DNA of 64,000 nucleotides, from positions 24,153,001 through 24,217,000 of the forward strand of contig OX424563.1 in the NCBI GenBank assembly GCA_949152475.1, read 5' to 3'. Made by a program: the position numbers and the translations under genes. The stretch is from Terebella lapidaria. Taxonomy: Eukaryota; Annelida; Polychaeta; Terebellida; Terebellidae. This document shows positions 45,110 to 55,698 of this stretch, in pieces; the first letter of the stretch is position 1; each line of letters begins with the position of its first letter. Below the pieces are notes generated by a model that had not been told where the DNA came from, ran no database searches, and worked only from the letters and a program-made list of their open reading frames with translations.

Positions 45110-48100
45110 TTACTTCAGAATGTCAGTAACAATACTATTTCTGACGGCAAAGGTCATGCTGGGTTGTGTCAACAACAGCTCTTCGATGGCATCTCGGTTC
45201 AATGCGAGGTCTTGTTTGTTGAGTTTCAGCAGGAATTTGCGGAGGACATCTTCGGGGCAGATGAACTTGTATAGTTCCGGAGATTCTTCCTGGCGTATAC
45301 TTATTTTGCAGGTTATGTTTGTTTGCAGGAGGGCTGTTTTTTGTCGATTGCCGCATGCAGAGCATCTGATGAAGATGTTGGAGTTAGTAGACTTGGTTTC
45401 TACTGCCTTGCTGCAGGACAGGCAACGTGACTGTAGTGTAACTTCGGCGAGGACAACTGTTCCCAAATAGTGCTGACTTGACTCGGCAGGAGGCATGACA
45501 ACATTCGACAGGGGGGTAGCATCTGTGATAGTCGAGTCGCGTGTTGTAGTGAGTGATAGGACATCATAAAATGACCGTATACTTAAATTGGTGAAAAGGT
45601 AGGTGTTGTCTTGGTGGACTTGATCCACTTGATTTTCCCACACAGCCAGTTTCATGGATGAGGTTTCATCTGCGAGAAGGATGGACTGCATTTTTTTCGT
45701 AGCTGCATTCCTGCACTGCTGCATTTCGGGTGGTTCGACAGAGAGTACTTTTGCTGTCACTGAGATCTGCAATTGGTCAAAATGCATGAATGATTAGCTA
45801 TCTGAAATCAGTTCAGGGTCATAATTTTCAGAATACAATGCCAAACATTAGGGCTTCGCAGACGCCATTTTTCAATAAATTACTAAAACAGCCTTATTAC
45901 AATTTACAGAGATTTCTTTAAGCAGCAAACACAACAAATATTTGGTTTGGTTCAGTGCTTAAGAGAATTTGTTTGTGGCAAAATAACTGATGTAGATTTT
46001 TGGCAGAAAATCGTGGAGCATCTGATTTCTGGTGGTGTCTGATGTTAGGTTGTGGTTACATGTTCAACTAGAAGTCAAGGTGTGAAGATGTCTTGGAGGC
46101 ATTTCGATGTTAAGATTAATTTATAACATATTTGCCCCAGTCCCACCGATTTCGAAATATTTTGCCTTAGTGAAAAATGCTGACTCAGCAAAAATATTTG
46201 AGGTAATAATAATATAATAATATATCAAACTTTTATAGCGCTTAATTTCGTATAACGAATTCTAAGGCGCAACAGTCCTGATTAATAGCAATATCATAAA
46301 ACGTGGTCAGAAATAGTTCGTGATCGAGATGACAACCGGCTGTGTTGAGAAGGTTAAGGGGGATAGGCATCCTGAAATAGATGCGTCTTAAGCTGATGCC
46401 TGAAACTAGACAGGGTTGGAGCAGAACGAATATCATTTGGTAGGGAATTCCAAAGTGAGGGGCCGTCATAACTCAAACTGTTTTGAAATTGAACCTTTGA
46501 TTTATTAATGGAAGGTTTATAAAGTGGGACATGGAGGAACAGTTTATCAGGATTGCCACGCCTCGTGTTCACTTTACATGTGTAGCGAGTTAGGTGATCG
46601 TTGAAATATGCAGGTAGTCCCGTATGCAATGATTTATAAATAATTGTTGCGGTTTTAAACTCTATTCTGTGTCTAATGGGCAACCAATGTAGTGACCTGA
46701 GAACAGGGGTAATATGAGAGAACTTAGATGTCCGAGTGACAATGCGGGCCAAAGTATTCTGAACACATTGTAACTTATTCAAATCCCGACTGGATAAAGA
46801 CCTATACAATGAATTACAATAATCAAGTCTACTACTAACTAGTGCATTAGCCAATGTAATTGTATTGCTTTTCGAAAGATTACGCCTGATCCTTCTTAGG
46901 TCACGAAGACCCACAAAACATGATTTACAAACAGAAACAACCTGATTGGAGAATGAAAAATCAGAATAAAAAACAACACCTAAATTGCGTGCTTTTTCCG
47001 TAGGACTGATTTCATTTCCAAGAATATCCACTGGAAAACAATCTGCCATCTTAGCCCTTTGAGACTTGGTACCAAACAGGATGAACTCAGTTTTATCTGG
47101 ATTGAGCTTAAGCTTGTTTGCATTCATCCAGTTTTGGACATCTTTGAGACATTCCTGGAGCGTGACTAGATCCGTAGCACAATTTGTTTGTGAGAGTGGC
47201 ATATAAAGCTGAGTATCATCAGCATAGAAATGATAGTTAACCGTATTATGTGCAGAGATTATTTTATGTAGAGGTGTTGTGTACATGGAAAACAAAATGG
47301 GACCAAGAACTGATCCCTGTGGAACACCAAATTTTATATCTGCGGGCTCTGAAAGGCTGTCGCCAACCTTAACTGATTGGACCCTACCAGACAAATAGGA
47401 CGAGAACCACTTGCGTGCAGTCCCACCAAAGCCAAACCAAGATGATAGACATTCTAAGAGAACTGAATGGTCGATCGTGTCGAAAGCAGCCGAAAGATCA
47501 AGTAATACCAGAGCAGTCGGCTTGCTTTTTGACAACGAAATGTGTATGTCATTCTTTATATTTAACAACGCAGTTTCTGTTGAGTGGCCGCTCTTGTAGG
47601 CAGACTGGAATGGATTACCCAAATTGCTTTTATCCAAGTGTTGTTTAATTTGGGATGAAACCACTCGTTCAACCAGTTTGGAGATGAAACATAGACCCGA
47701 TACTGGGCGGTAGTTTTTCATCTCTTCCTTGGATAACGAGGGATTTTTAAGCAATGGAGTAATTACAGCCTGTTTTAATCTACTAGGCACTAAACCTTCC
47801 ATCATGGAGCAGTTAACCAATTTAGTGATAGATGGTACCAAAATGTCAACAAAATCTTTAACCAGGAAAGTGGGCCAAGGGTCGAGAATACATGATTTAG
47901 TAGGAGAATCAAGAATGACTTTCCGAATAAGCTGTTCAGATGCAGGCTCGAAGTGATTGAACTCAACAGGTGATATCGCTGGTGAAGTGGTCTGTTTAGG
48001 CTGCTTTGTGAAATTGTTTCGTATACGTGTGATTTTGTCTGTGAAGAAAGAACCAAACATATTGGCAAGGAGCGTGTCATCTTTGCTTCCGGGCAAAGCA

Positions 48101-51100
48101 GTCTGATGTTTCCTATGCAAAATATTGTTCATTTCTTTCCATAGTTTTTTTGGATCATCAGAATTGTTCTTAATAATATTAGTGTAATGATCTCGTTTTG
48201 AGTTGTTTATGATTGAGTTGCATTTACTGATCTGTCGTCGTAGTTTCGATCTATTCAGCACAGATGGGACTTTTCTCCAAGTTCTTTCAAGCTGTCTACG
48301 TAACCGTTTGGCCTCACGATATTCCGGAGTTATCCAAACTGGAGTGGGTTTGTCCACACATTTCGTTTTTAGTGGTGCATGAGCATCAATTACAGAGGAA
48401 AGGCTGTTCATATATTGGTTGTAAAGTTCGGTAACGTTGTCAGAAGGCGATACAATGAAGGCAGTATTTTGCAGATCTTGTTTTAGTTTTTCGTGATTTA
48501 TCTTGTGATACTGACGAAATGTTATGTATTTACTAGGTGGTTTAGGGGCTGAATCGATATCCAGTGTGCAACTGATGCAGAAATGGTCGCTTAAACAACC
48601 CAGCCTACACAAATTTTCCACTGTGAAATCCGATGGGGTGATAAGTAAATCAAGAGTGTGGCCATGGATATGAGTAGGGAAGTTTATATGTTGAACAAAA
48701 TCACAGGAATCAAGCATCAATTTGAAATCACAACTGGTGTTTGAAACGGTATCAATGTGGATGTTGAAATCACCGCTGATTATAGTTGAGGCAGACAGGG
48801 ACGATATGAAACCAGAAAATGACATAAATTCTTCCAGGAAAACTGCGATACCAGAACCAGGGGGTCTATATATTGAAGCAAAATTCAATGTGTTATCACG
48901 CCATCGTACAGAAACGACAATGTTCTCAAAAGAACCAAAACTAGGTGCTGCAACCAGGGAGACATCCAGAGTTTGTTTTACCAGGAAACCAACACCACCG
49001 CCCGTCTTTCCAACGCGAGGGGAATGGAAGAGATTATATCCACTAGGGGTTAGTTCACTGAGAAATGATGCAGTGTCATTAGCTGATGTGCGTCTCGGTT
49101 ATTCCAAAAATGTCACATTTGGCAGAGGTGACCAAGTCCGCGATGGCCGGACCTTTGTTCCTGATGGACCGACAATTTCCACATGCAAAGTTAACAGGGC
49201 CGGGATTTGAGGCGATGTCACCTGCCAGAATCAACAATGCGGACAATCCAAACGCACGTACACTACTAGGGAACTGTATGCAGTTTGTCCTAGAATAACG
49301 GGCAAGCACAAACCAGTTAATGGGCATTGGTTCACCAGTTACCTCAGATTTGGCATTATCCAGGTGTTCATTTTGCAGGTGATTGTTCCTGGCAATGAAG
49401 AAAACTAATAACAGGGTAATAATTTTTGTAAAGCGAAAATTCATTTTAAAGCAAACAACCAGAGTATGAAGTGAAATATAGAAAGACGCAACGCAGGTGT
49501 ATTGTACAATTGTACAATAACACTTCACATTGCGAACGCTACCACACACGACTATGAAGAATGTTGTATTGCTAGACCGACAACCATAATGAACTCAGAC
49601 AGAAGAAGCATAAAACAGGTATTGTCCGAAGGCACGCTCACACAAACTGTATAACATGCGTACAACCGCCAGGTTGCTGGCCGTGAAGGCCAAACGGAGA
49701 AAAATCGATAAACCTGGTACGCCGTTAACCAAACTGACGACAACAAGTGTGTTCGTTGATGCGTGACACAAAATTGACAACCATTCAGTTTAAAATCCTG
49801 ATAAAAACATACATTATCCACCGTATCCTGATATATGATACAGTGAATGCGTTTCTTGTTACCTTACCGACAAAATGGTGTAAAAAATAGTTTTTCTGCC
49901 CCAGATAAACCTGGTAAAAAATAGCTGAAAAGCTTTAGCAATTTCCAACGTGACTGCCTTCTCAAACGCCGACATTGCCAGGTACCGGTAAAGTCAAAGT
50001 TCATTCATTATGCCCCTTAGACATGTTAGTCTAGGGCGACAATCCAAAAAGAATGTCCGTTTTGCTCTATTTCGTTACTGAGATATCGATGAAAACGGAA
50101 AATGCCGACTCAGAGAAACAATTTTGATTTCATGATCAAAGGTCATCCTTACTGTGTACAGCACTGTATTGACTATACATCGCTGTGCGGGTCAATGGCT
50201 CATGCCTGGCCAGGAAGAGTGAGAATTTTGAAATTTGTATTGGAGCATTTTTATCTTGCACTGCATTCCAAAACCTGTACGGTCTGTTGCATCTACCACG
50301 CGGGGCATCGGTGCAGTATCAGTCGAGCGATTTTTATGAAATGAAAAAATGCGAATGTCTGTATTGACATTTTAGCAACATTTTGAAATGTTAAGCATTG
50401 GAAAATCTTGAAAGTAAGGTGGTCAAATTAATTGACTAAATACATGACAACACAAAGCCACCCCTCATGATATTGGGGGAATCTCTATGTACTTCATTCA
50501 ATGCCCTTTCAATTGCTTTCTGGAGACTTTTCTGAAAGCAAACTTCTCCGACTAAATTGCCTGTATACTTTTTGAGTTATCGCGCGGAAAGAAAGTCCAA
50601 ATCAGCATGGATTTTATCCTAATGGAGCTTGGATCCGGGTCAGAAAGTATACGTTGATAATATGTCTGAGCAGTGGTGGAAATTTCAAGTCGATTTGTAC
50701 AGGCGTTCTGGAGTTATTGCGTGGAAACGAAAAGGGCGGAAGAAAAAAAACATAGCACCAAGGGTGCTGTAGCTTACTGGGCAGGTCATGAGAATTGCAC
50801 AAAGTACTGATTTTCCAAAAATAAATTGTTACACTATCGTCAAAACATGTTTGTACATGTTGCCGAGCACATACTTTCTGTATGGGCTATTATATGAATT
50901 CATTTTTCATTAGAAAGCTTTAAAAAAATCGGTGAAAATTTTCCAAGTCCAAATTTTTTTTCAAAGGGTGAAATTTTTTTTCCTGCTGGAAATGACTAGA
51001 TTTCCATTTATCCAAAATGGATAGTAACGCGATTTGGGCCGAAAAAAAACGTCAAAAAATCAAAATGGCCGCCACACACAGACCGGCGAATCAAGGGCAA

Positions 51101-54100
51101 CGAAACTCATACACAAAAATTTCAGAACTGATCAGACAGTTTTCGAGAAAATGGCCACCAAAGTTCAAAATTGGCCATTTTTTGGCAAAAATGGCCGCCA
51201 AATCGGCAAAAACAATTCAATAAAAAAACACAAAAAAGGCTCAGGGTAGATTAGCCCAAGGAATGTTTTAGTAAATTTTCAGAAAAATTCATCAAGGCAA
51301 AAAAAAGTTATTTTCTGGACGGACGATGGACAGACGGACGAAAAACCACGGCAATAGCTCAGTGGCCCATATAGGCCGGTAAGCTAAAAATAAGAAGAGA
51401 AAAGAAGAATTCTGACAAAAGAAAACCATAAAGGCGTTTCTGCTGAAATGCCTTAATGAGTGGGCAACTTTCATTCCCAGCTGATTTCATATAGATCTAG
51501 ACTACGGCTTCAACGAGTACAAAAATTTGTGACCGGTAACTCGTTAGCTTGTAACCGAACCGTAACCGGTTACTCATCCAAAAATATAGAGCTAAATATT
51601 GTCCAAAGTAACACCAATTTTTTTTCGCAGTTCGCATTTTATCAAATCTCCGTGTCAAAAACGGGTCAAAATCCCGCCTAAAACTCGACATTAAACGTCA
51701 TTTTCACGTGAAAATATGCAATATTATGATGAATAAACATTCTATTTGGATTGGAGAGTGATAAATCGCTTCAATTCAGCCCATTTGGGCAGAAATTTAA
51801 CTGATGTGAAGTGTTTTAGGCTGAATTACGAGGGTGCAAAATACGTTCACGATTAACCGGTCACAATATCTGTAACCGGTTACGCTCTGTAACCGAACCG
51901 TAACCGGTTAACCGAGTACTTGTTGACGTTGAAGCCCTAATCTAGACCTTCTAGTTGAGATCCGGAACGACTTGGTTAGTACAATGCTGGTACAATTAGC
52001 ATGACAACACCTTTATGGAATATTAGGTCTACATGGTCATACAATACACCAAAAGAAAGCTTGAAGCTCCAGGAAAACAAATATGTAACAAAATTGACTG
52101 TAGGTATTGATGCACAGGTGCTAGAGCATTTCAAAGAAGGGTACCGTCAGGTCCTTCTGAAGACAAAAAATTAGGGAAAAGTGAAGCTCGCTGTTTACTC
52201 GCAAACAAAACGTGATAATACATATTTCAGGGCTTGAAAAGATTCAATATTAATTACTTTACACATTGCAACATCATACACACTAAAACTATACGACGTT
52301 GTTGGTGATCACTGTGAACAAAGTTGTCAAATTTGCCCTCATCAGCCCTGTAGAAGTAGAACAAATGATCACTGAAGCCATTTCTGACAAAATTCTAGTC
52401 ACAAAAAATTGTTTTAGTTGTAGCACAATGCCTAAGGTACTCCTTTACTGCAATGTTTTCAAAGTTCACTAAAAAAAATCTTACGAGATATGCCCTAAAT
52501 AGAATTTTTCTCTGATGTCGATAGCGAAGCTTGTTTACATGGGCGATAATAGGGGCTTCAAATGCCAACCAATACTAAACAAATGGCGGAAGTGCAGATG
52601 AAACACGACAGGTCCCTCATTTCAAAGCAATTTCCCGAGCAGTACGGGGGTTTATGATTGAAATATCGTTATATTATGAAAGGAAAAACATTATTTCACA
52701 AATTAAACCATGTCTAATCGACGACAAGAAGTTTTAACTTAAGGATTGATTGCATGTGATCGTCATGAACCTGGCATTGACCAGCTGTCCATTCACTTAT
52801 AATGTAAATATAAAGGTTACAAATTCATGCATTTACACACTTCCAATCAACGTGAAACTTTGCCTTTCTGATTGTCAGCCATCAAGGATTACTAACCGAG
52901 ACTCTGTTTCTTACTAAGCAATGTCACATTTGTTAAATTCATCGTTTTCATATGTCGTTTTCAGAACTATTTCTCAAGTCTACAAAATACACTCACAACA
53001 GGGCGAGCGAAAGGATTATGCTGTGCAGCAAATATCTAGTGAGGCCGGTAAAACTCACAGGTGATATGCACTCGGGTGCACCGAGGTGTTTGGGATTATG
53101 AATGTTCAGCTCATTGTATTCATCTCACAGAAAGTATAGCCCTAGATATTCTCATTATTGTGACGACAACAAGGAATAAGTATATGCAACAGCCAGTGCT
53201 TGTCAAGCAGAACACTTGAATCTTCGTTTTGGTGAAACGTATAAAATGATTTATCTAATCACCAAATTGCACAGCTTTCGTGATATCATTTATGAAACCA
53301 TGTCTCGGTTCATCACCCATGAGTATATGTGTGTGTGCTAGCCAAGTTTTAGATCAGGGGATTGTATTGTTTTGGTGATTTTGTTACCTTTACTTTCACA
53401 TTATAAGTCAATGGAAAAGTGTCTCACTGCAGTCACCGGTAAGTTACGTGCAATCACACCTTAATTTTTGGAGTGAAAAAAAACTTTGAGCTGAACTTTC
53501 ACCTCCAAACTTGGGACAGATCTCAAAACGAGGGTTCTTGTCACCTAGGCCGATGTCTAACCTTTCCATACATACCAATTATGCTATGTAAAAGACTTTC
53601 TGATTGGTCGAAAATGACCGTAACATGACCCCACCCAAATCTGGTTCAACGAGCTTCACTTTTTTCGCTCCCGCGAAAAACTGCTTGCGCACGCCACCTA
53701 GCGGAGTGTTGTCATGCTAGTACAATGCCCACTAAATTGGTTAGTGCTCCTCGGCTTAGGTTGGATTAGCCTTCTCCACTAATTTTTGCAAAATTTACGA
53801 GCCATCCGTCCTAAATTCGCCGCATTCCCAAATTCACCAACGTGGATTTCACGCCTTGTATTGTGAATGAAACTAACAAGTTCGATCGTCAATCGAGACT
53901 CTGATACCCAATCTTTGTTCCAGTAATTTATTTTTCACAAAACGCGTTTCTAAGTTCTGATAATATCGAGTTGGTGAATTTTGGGATGCGGCGAATTTAG
54001 GACGGATGGCTCGTAAATGTCCAAAATTGCTCTCACCATATCGGATGTGGGTTTGGAGGCAACGTCTTTGAGCTTGACAATAGCGGGCACCTGTTGCGGC

Positions 54101-54429
54101 TTGGGGTCGAAGTCCAAGGTTTTTCTTGCCAATTTCGTCATCCGATTCACAAAAATAGTCTCCTTGTCGCCATCAATTCGGCTATGGATGTTCTGCAACT
54201 CAACTGCTTCTTTGGAGTCTTCAGCAAGTTTGAATTGTCTGTGCTTGTCCTGGGAGAAGCACACAACTCGTGAAAAGGTTTCTTCATCCCTTTGCAGGTT
54301 GAAGTTGAAAAATGGATTGTTCGTTCGGCTGACCTTAAGTGGACTAACACCCGACACATAACCAGATGCTGTACTGGCACTCGGCCCGCCACCACTATCT
54401 GCTGATGTCCTCTTTGTAGGGGTTGACAT
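45110..54429 (-). CDS. RPA-like OB-fold protein, two exons (54037-54429 and 45110-45766), 8.3 kb intron
   Basis: Exon 1 (131 codons) starts MSTPTKRTSADSGGG and carries NPFFNFNLQ and FSRVVCFSQDKHRQF. It ends SDM at a strong donor ATG|GTGAGAG. Exon 2 (218 codons plus stop) follows acceptor AATTGCAG and reads ISVTAKVLSVEPPEMQQ ... SILLADETSSMKLAVWE. This is an OB-fold of the RPA70 single-strand-binding type, followed by a four-Cys zinc ribbon (CLSC ... RCSAC), then an alpha-helical tail to ILK. Both exons join in phase 0, giving 349 residues. The likely role is binding single-stranded DNA or RNA; this is inferred from the fold. Similar OB-fold proteins seem numerous in marine invertebrates, so it may be a host paralogue or element-derived. 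The join is inferred from splice sites and family order. A partial exon-1 copy lies at 55467-55534. Confidence 0.6.
45767..46204. other. Intron sequence, 3' part
   Basis: This lies between exon 2 of the RPA-like gene and the LINE tail. Nothing else is recognised. Confidence 0.5.
46354..48888 (-). CDS. LINE endonuclease (C-terminal part) and reverse transcriptase
   Basis: 844 residues from the first Met, though the true frame opens about 190 bp upstream (from SANDTASFLSELTP) and joins the N-terminal frame apart from a small shift. Endonuclease: IISGDFNIHID (about 37-47), HGHTLDLLIT, SDHFCIS (about 100). Reverse transcriptase: YRPVSGLCFISKLVERVV, LLDLSAAFDTIDH (motif A, about 470), GVPQGSVLGPILF, and FYADDTQLY (catalytic YADD, about 555). 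The C-terminal part LRSLHWLPIRHRIEFK ... LWNSLPNDIRSAPTL is typical of L2/CR1 relatives. It copies element RNA at a nicked target. Reading frame intact throughout. Confidence 0.92.
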   Translation of the reverse strand: MNFASIYRPPGSGIAVFLEEFMSFSGFISSLSASTIISGDFNIHIDTVSNTSCDFKLMLDSCDFVQHINFPTHIHGHTLDLLITPSDFTVENLCRLGCLSDHFCISCTLDIDSAPKPPSKYITFRQYHKINHEKLKQDLQNTAFIVSPSDNVTELYNQYMNSLSSVIDAHAPLKTKCVDKPTPVWITPEYREAKRLRRQLERTWRKVPSVLNRSKLRRQISKCNSIINNSKRDHYTNIIKNNSDDPKKLWKEMNNILHRKHQTALPGSKDDTLLANMFGSFFTDKITRIRNNFTKQPKQTTSPAISPVEFNHFEPASEQLIRKVILDSPTKSCILDPWPTFLVKDFVDILVPSITKLVNCSMMEGLVPSRLKQAVITPLLKNPSLSKEEMKNYRPVSGLCFISKLVERVVSSQIKQHLDKSNLGNPFQSAYKSGHSTETALLNIKNDIHISLSKSKPTALVLLDLSAAFDTIDHSVLLECLSSWFGFGGTARKWFSSYLSGRVQSVKVGDSLSEPADIKFGVPQGSVLGPILFSMYTTPLHKIISAHNTVNYHFYADDTQLYMPLSQTNCATDLVTLQECLKDVQNWMNANKLKLNPDKTEFILFGTKSQRAKMADCFPVDILGNEISPTEKARNLGVVFYSDFSFSNQVVSVCKSCFVGLRDLRRIRRNLSKSNTITLANALVSSRLDYCNSLYRSLSSRDLNKLQCVQNTLARIVTRTSKFSHITPVLRSLHWLPIRHRIEFKTATIIYKSLHTGLPAYFNDHLTRYTCKVNTRRGNPDKLFLHVPLYKPSINKSKVQFQNSLSYDGPSLWNSLPNDIRSAPTLSSFRHQLKTHLFQDAYPP
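49079..49549 (-). CDS. LINE N-terminal frame: hydrophobic leader, 2A-like peptide, start of endonuclease
   Basis: The 156-residue frame has a hydrophobic segment ITLLLVFFIA (about residue 44) followed by LLILAGDIASNPGP (about 103-116), close to the 2A ribosome-skipping consensus D-x-E-x-NPGP with Ala in place of Glu. The APE-type endonuclease starts directly after: VNFACGNCRSIRNKG ... CDIFGITETHIS, including the catalytic Glu. The frame ends at 49079 because about two bases are missing relative to the expected ITETHISAND continuation. The next frame carries on in phase from SANDTASF. Activity of the variant 2A is uncertain. Confidence 0.8.
   Translation of the reverse strand: MCGSVRNVKCYCTIVQYTCVASFYISLHTLVVCFKMNFRFTKIITLLLVFFIARNNHLQNEHLDNAKSEVTGEPMPINWFVLARYSRTNCIQFPSSVRAFGLSALLILAGDIASNPGPVNFACGNCRSIRNKGPAIADLVTSAKCDIFGITETHIS
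50010..51458 (-). mobile_element. Degenerate Helentron-type element in the intron
   Basis: On the minus strand the head at 51458 reads AAGGCATTTCAGC ... GCCTTTATGG, like the hairpin head of the 148-bp-core family. It is followed by a block with CGTCCGTC, like the head of the 134-bp-core family. The far end (50010-50110) resembles one 148-bp unit (TTAGACATG...GTCTAGGG, GCCGACTC). The middle (50620-51240) shares TGGCGGCCATTTT-type sequence with 38570-38900. Old and mixed. Confidence 0.6.
51503..51939. mobile_element. hAT-type MITE (437 bp) with 8-bp target duplication
   Basis: Ends TACGGCTTCAACG and CGTTGAAGCCCTA are inverted repeats. ATCTAGAC flanks both sides exactly (51495-51502 and 51940-51947). 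CGTAACCGGTTAC-type motifs recur near both ends. No coding sequence. An 8-bp duplication and the GGCTTCAACG end indicate a hAT-derived MITE. Confidence 0.9.
51948..53790. other. Intron sequence without recognised features
   Basis: About 1.8 kb of AT-rich sequence. No repeats shared within the window, no open frames of note. Confidence 0.45.
53791..54020. repeat. Intronic hairpin: 50-bp arms, 130-bp loop, next to the exon-1 donor
   Basis: 53791-53840 and 53971-54020 are reverse complements with three mismatches. The right arm starts 16 bp inside the intron after the exon-1 donor. A transcript of the RPA-like gene would fold here. Confidence 0.85.
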
Positions 54430-54544
54430 TTTCGAAAGAAAATGAGTTGAGTTTGATTTTGTCGATTACTGTGCTGAGTGTGCAGGCTAAAGAGCTTCAA
54501 CTTTCCAAGTGAAAATGCGTTGCAAAAACGTCGAACTGGCACAA

Positions 54545-54556
54545 TGCGCATGCGCC
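54545..54556 (-). promoter_or_regulatory. NRF-1-type palindrome upstream of the RPA-like gene
   Basis: TGCGCATGCGCC contains the perfect GCGCATGCGC palindrome of NRF-1 sites, 117-128 bp upstream of the exon-1 ATG. NRF-1 sites are common in TATA-less promoters of housekeeping genes. No TATA box is seen nearby. Confidence 0.5.
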
Positions 54557-55466
54557 AGATGCCACGAAGTTTCCCGAACAAACGGTGATCTGGAAAGTAA
54601 TCCGTCTAGACTCTACATCTAATTGTTTTTTTATAGACTTTGTAAAAGTGAGGCAAAAAATATGTTCAAGACACGTCTATATGTGCGTGCAAGTTAAATA
54701 ATTCGCGTAAGATTTTTTTTTTTGCTCCGAATCGGCCGCCCCCATTTTCTTAGGCGAAGCCTGCGGTAATCATATTGGTGTACACTGTAGGCCTACAGAC
54801 CATCAGGCCGCTGGAGGACCCGGCCGCCAGTCAAGTAGCAAGAACTAAATGATGGCGGTAGCCCTATTCTGTTTGATTCTGTTTCCCCATGTGAGGTCTG
54901 CCAAGTTATAACACGATAGCATTTAGCATCACATAAATATTAGCAAACAAAAAATATTTCAACTGTTTGTTTTATCACAACAGTGACAGTTATCATATTA
55001 TATAAGAACATAATTTAGGGAAAAAAAATTCTAATATGTGCTCTTTGGTAGTGTAAAGTAGTTTCACATATCCCAAACCTATATGTATATGTATGTGATA
55101 TTGCTTGTAATAACGTAACATTATATCTTGTTGCCTATAACTGATGTATATTCGACAGACACACTGTTTTAATTAATTGTATTTAGTTGAAAACAATATA
55201 AAAATATTGTAGTGTAATGTTTAGCCCCCGGGACTTAGCCAAATGAATTGTTTCTAATATGAGACAAAATTGCTGTATTGAGATTTAAAGGTAACTGAAG
55301 ATCGTCATGAAGGTCATAACTAAAATCACAATACGTCATACACCTCCCAATATGGTAGTAATATCAGAGTGTACACTCTCTGGTATTCAGCGATCCTTTA
55401 GGTACGCAAAGATTGTCAATTCCAGCCAAAGAAACGTGATAATATTTCACGTCAATGGTTCGAGCG
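54557..55466. other. No gene recognised
   Basis: Upstream flank of the RPA-like gene; AT-rich beyond 54900. Confidence 0.4.
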
Positions 55467-55534
55467 TAATGGGTTGTTCGTTTGGCTAAGCTTAAGTGGA
55501 CTGACATTAGACACACAACCAGATGCTGTACTGC
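55467..55534 (-). repeat. Partial diverged copy of RPA-like exon 1
   Basis: GGTTGTTCGTTTGGCTAAGC then TTAAGTGGACTGACATTAGA and ACCAGATGCTGTACTG match 54313-54377 in direct orientation, about 80% identical. This suggests a truncated duplicate of the gene or its family. Confidence 0.65.
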
Positions 55535-55698
55535 ACATTGAGCTACATTGTGTGTGTTGACGAAATTCTTACTCAGCGATTGTGGTGAATGATAGGGGAG
55601 GGAAAGATGTGGGGTAGGGACTATTATTTATCAATAATATTTAATCCTCTCCGCTGCCGATGATATAATACTTCGGTCTAGATTCATGAATGTTTATT

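Larger units (their letters stand above)
46205..49900 (-). mobile_element. CR1/L2-type non-LTR retrotransposon (LINE), nearly complete
   Basis: The minus-strand element lies in the intron of the RPA-like gene, in the same orientation. It has a 5' region to about 49900 (start uncertain), a first frame with a 2A-like peptide and the endonuclease start, then endonuclease plus reverse transcriptase. The 3' end is a short ATT-repeat tail (about 46205-46225), which is usual for L2/CR1 types instead of poly-A. Only one frame break is visible, at about 49080, so the insertion is young. Confidence 0.9.

Noticed and set aside
54017-54361. Plus-strand frame over the RPA-like exon 1
   Set aside because: Antisense shadow. 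The minus strand has the splice donor, upstream promoter motif and domain-like sequence.
54037-54581. Alternative 144-residue minus-strand frame upstream of and overlapping exon 1
   Set aside because: Different frame from the one that reaches the splice donor with family-like sequence, and it overlaps the NRF-1 site region.
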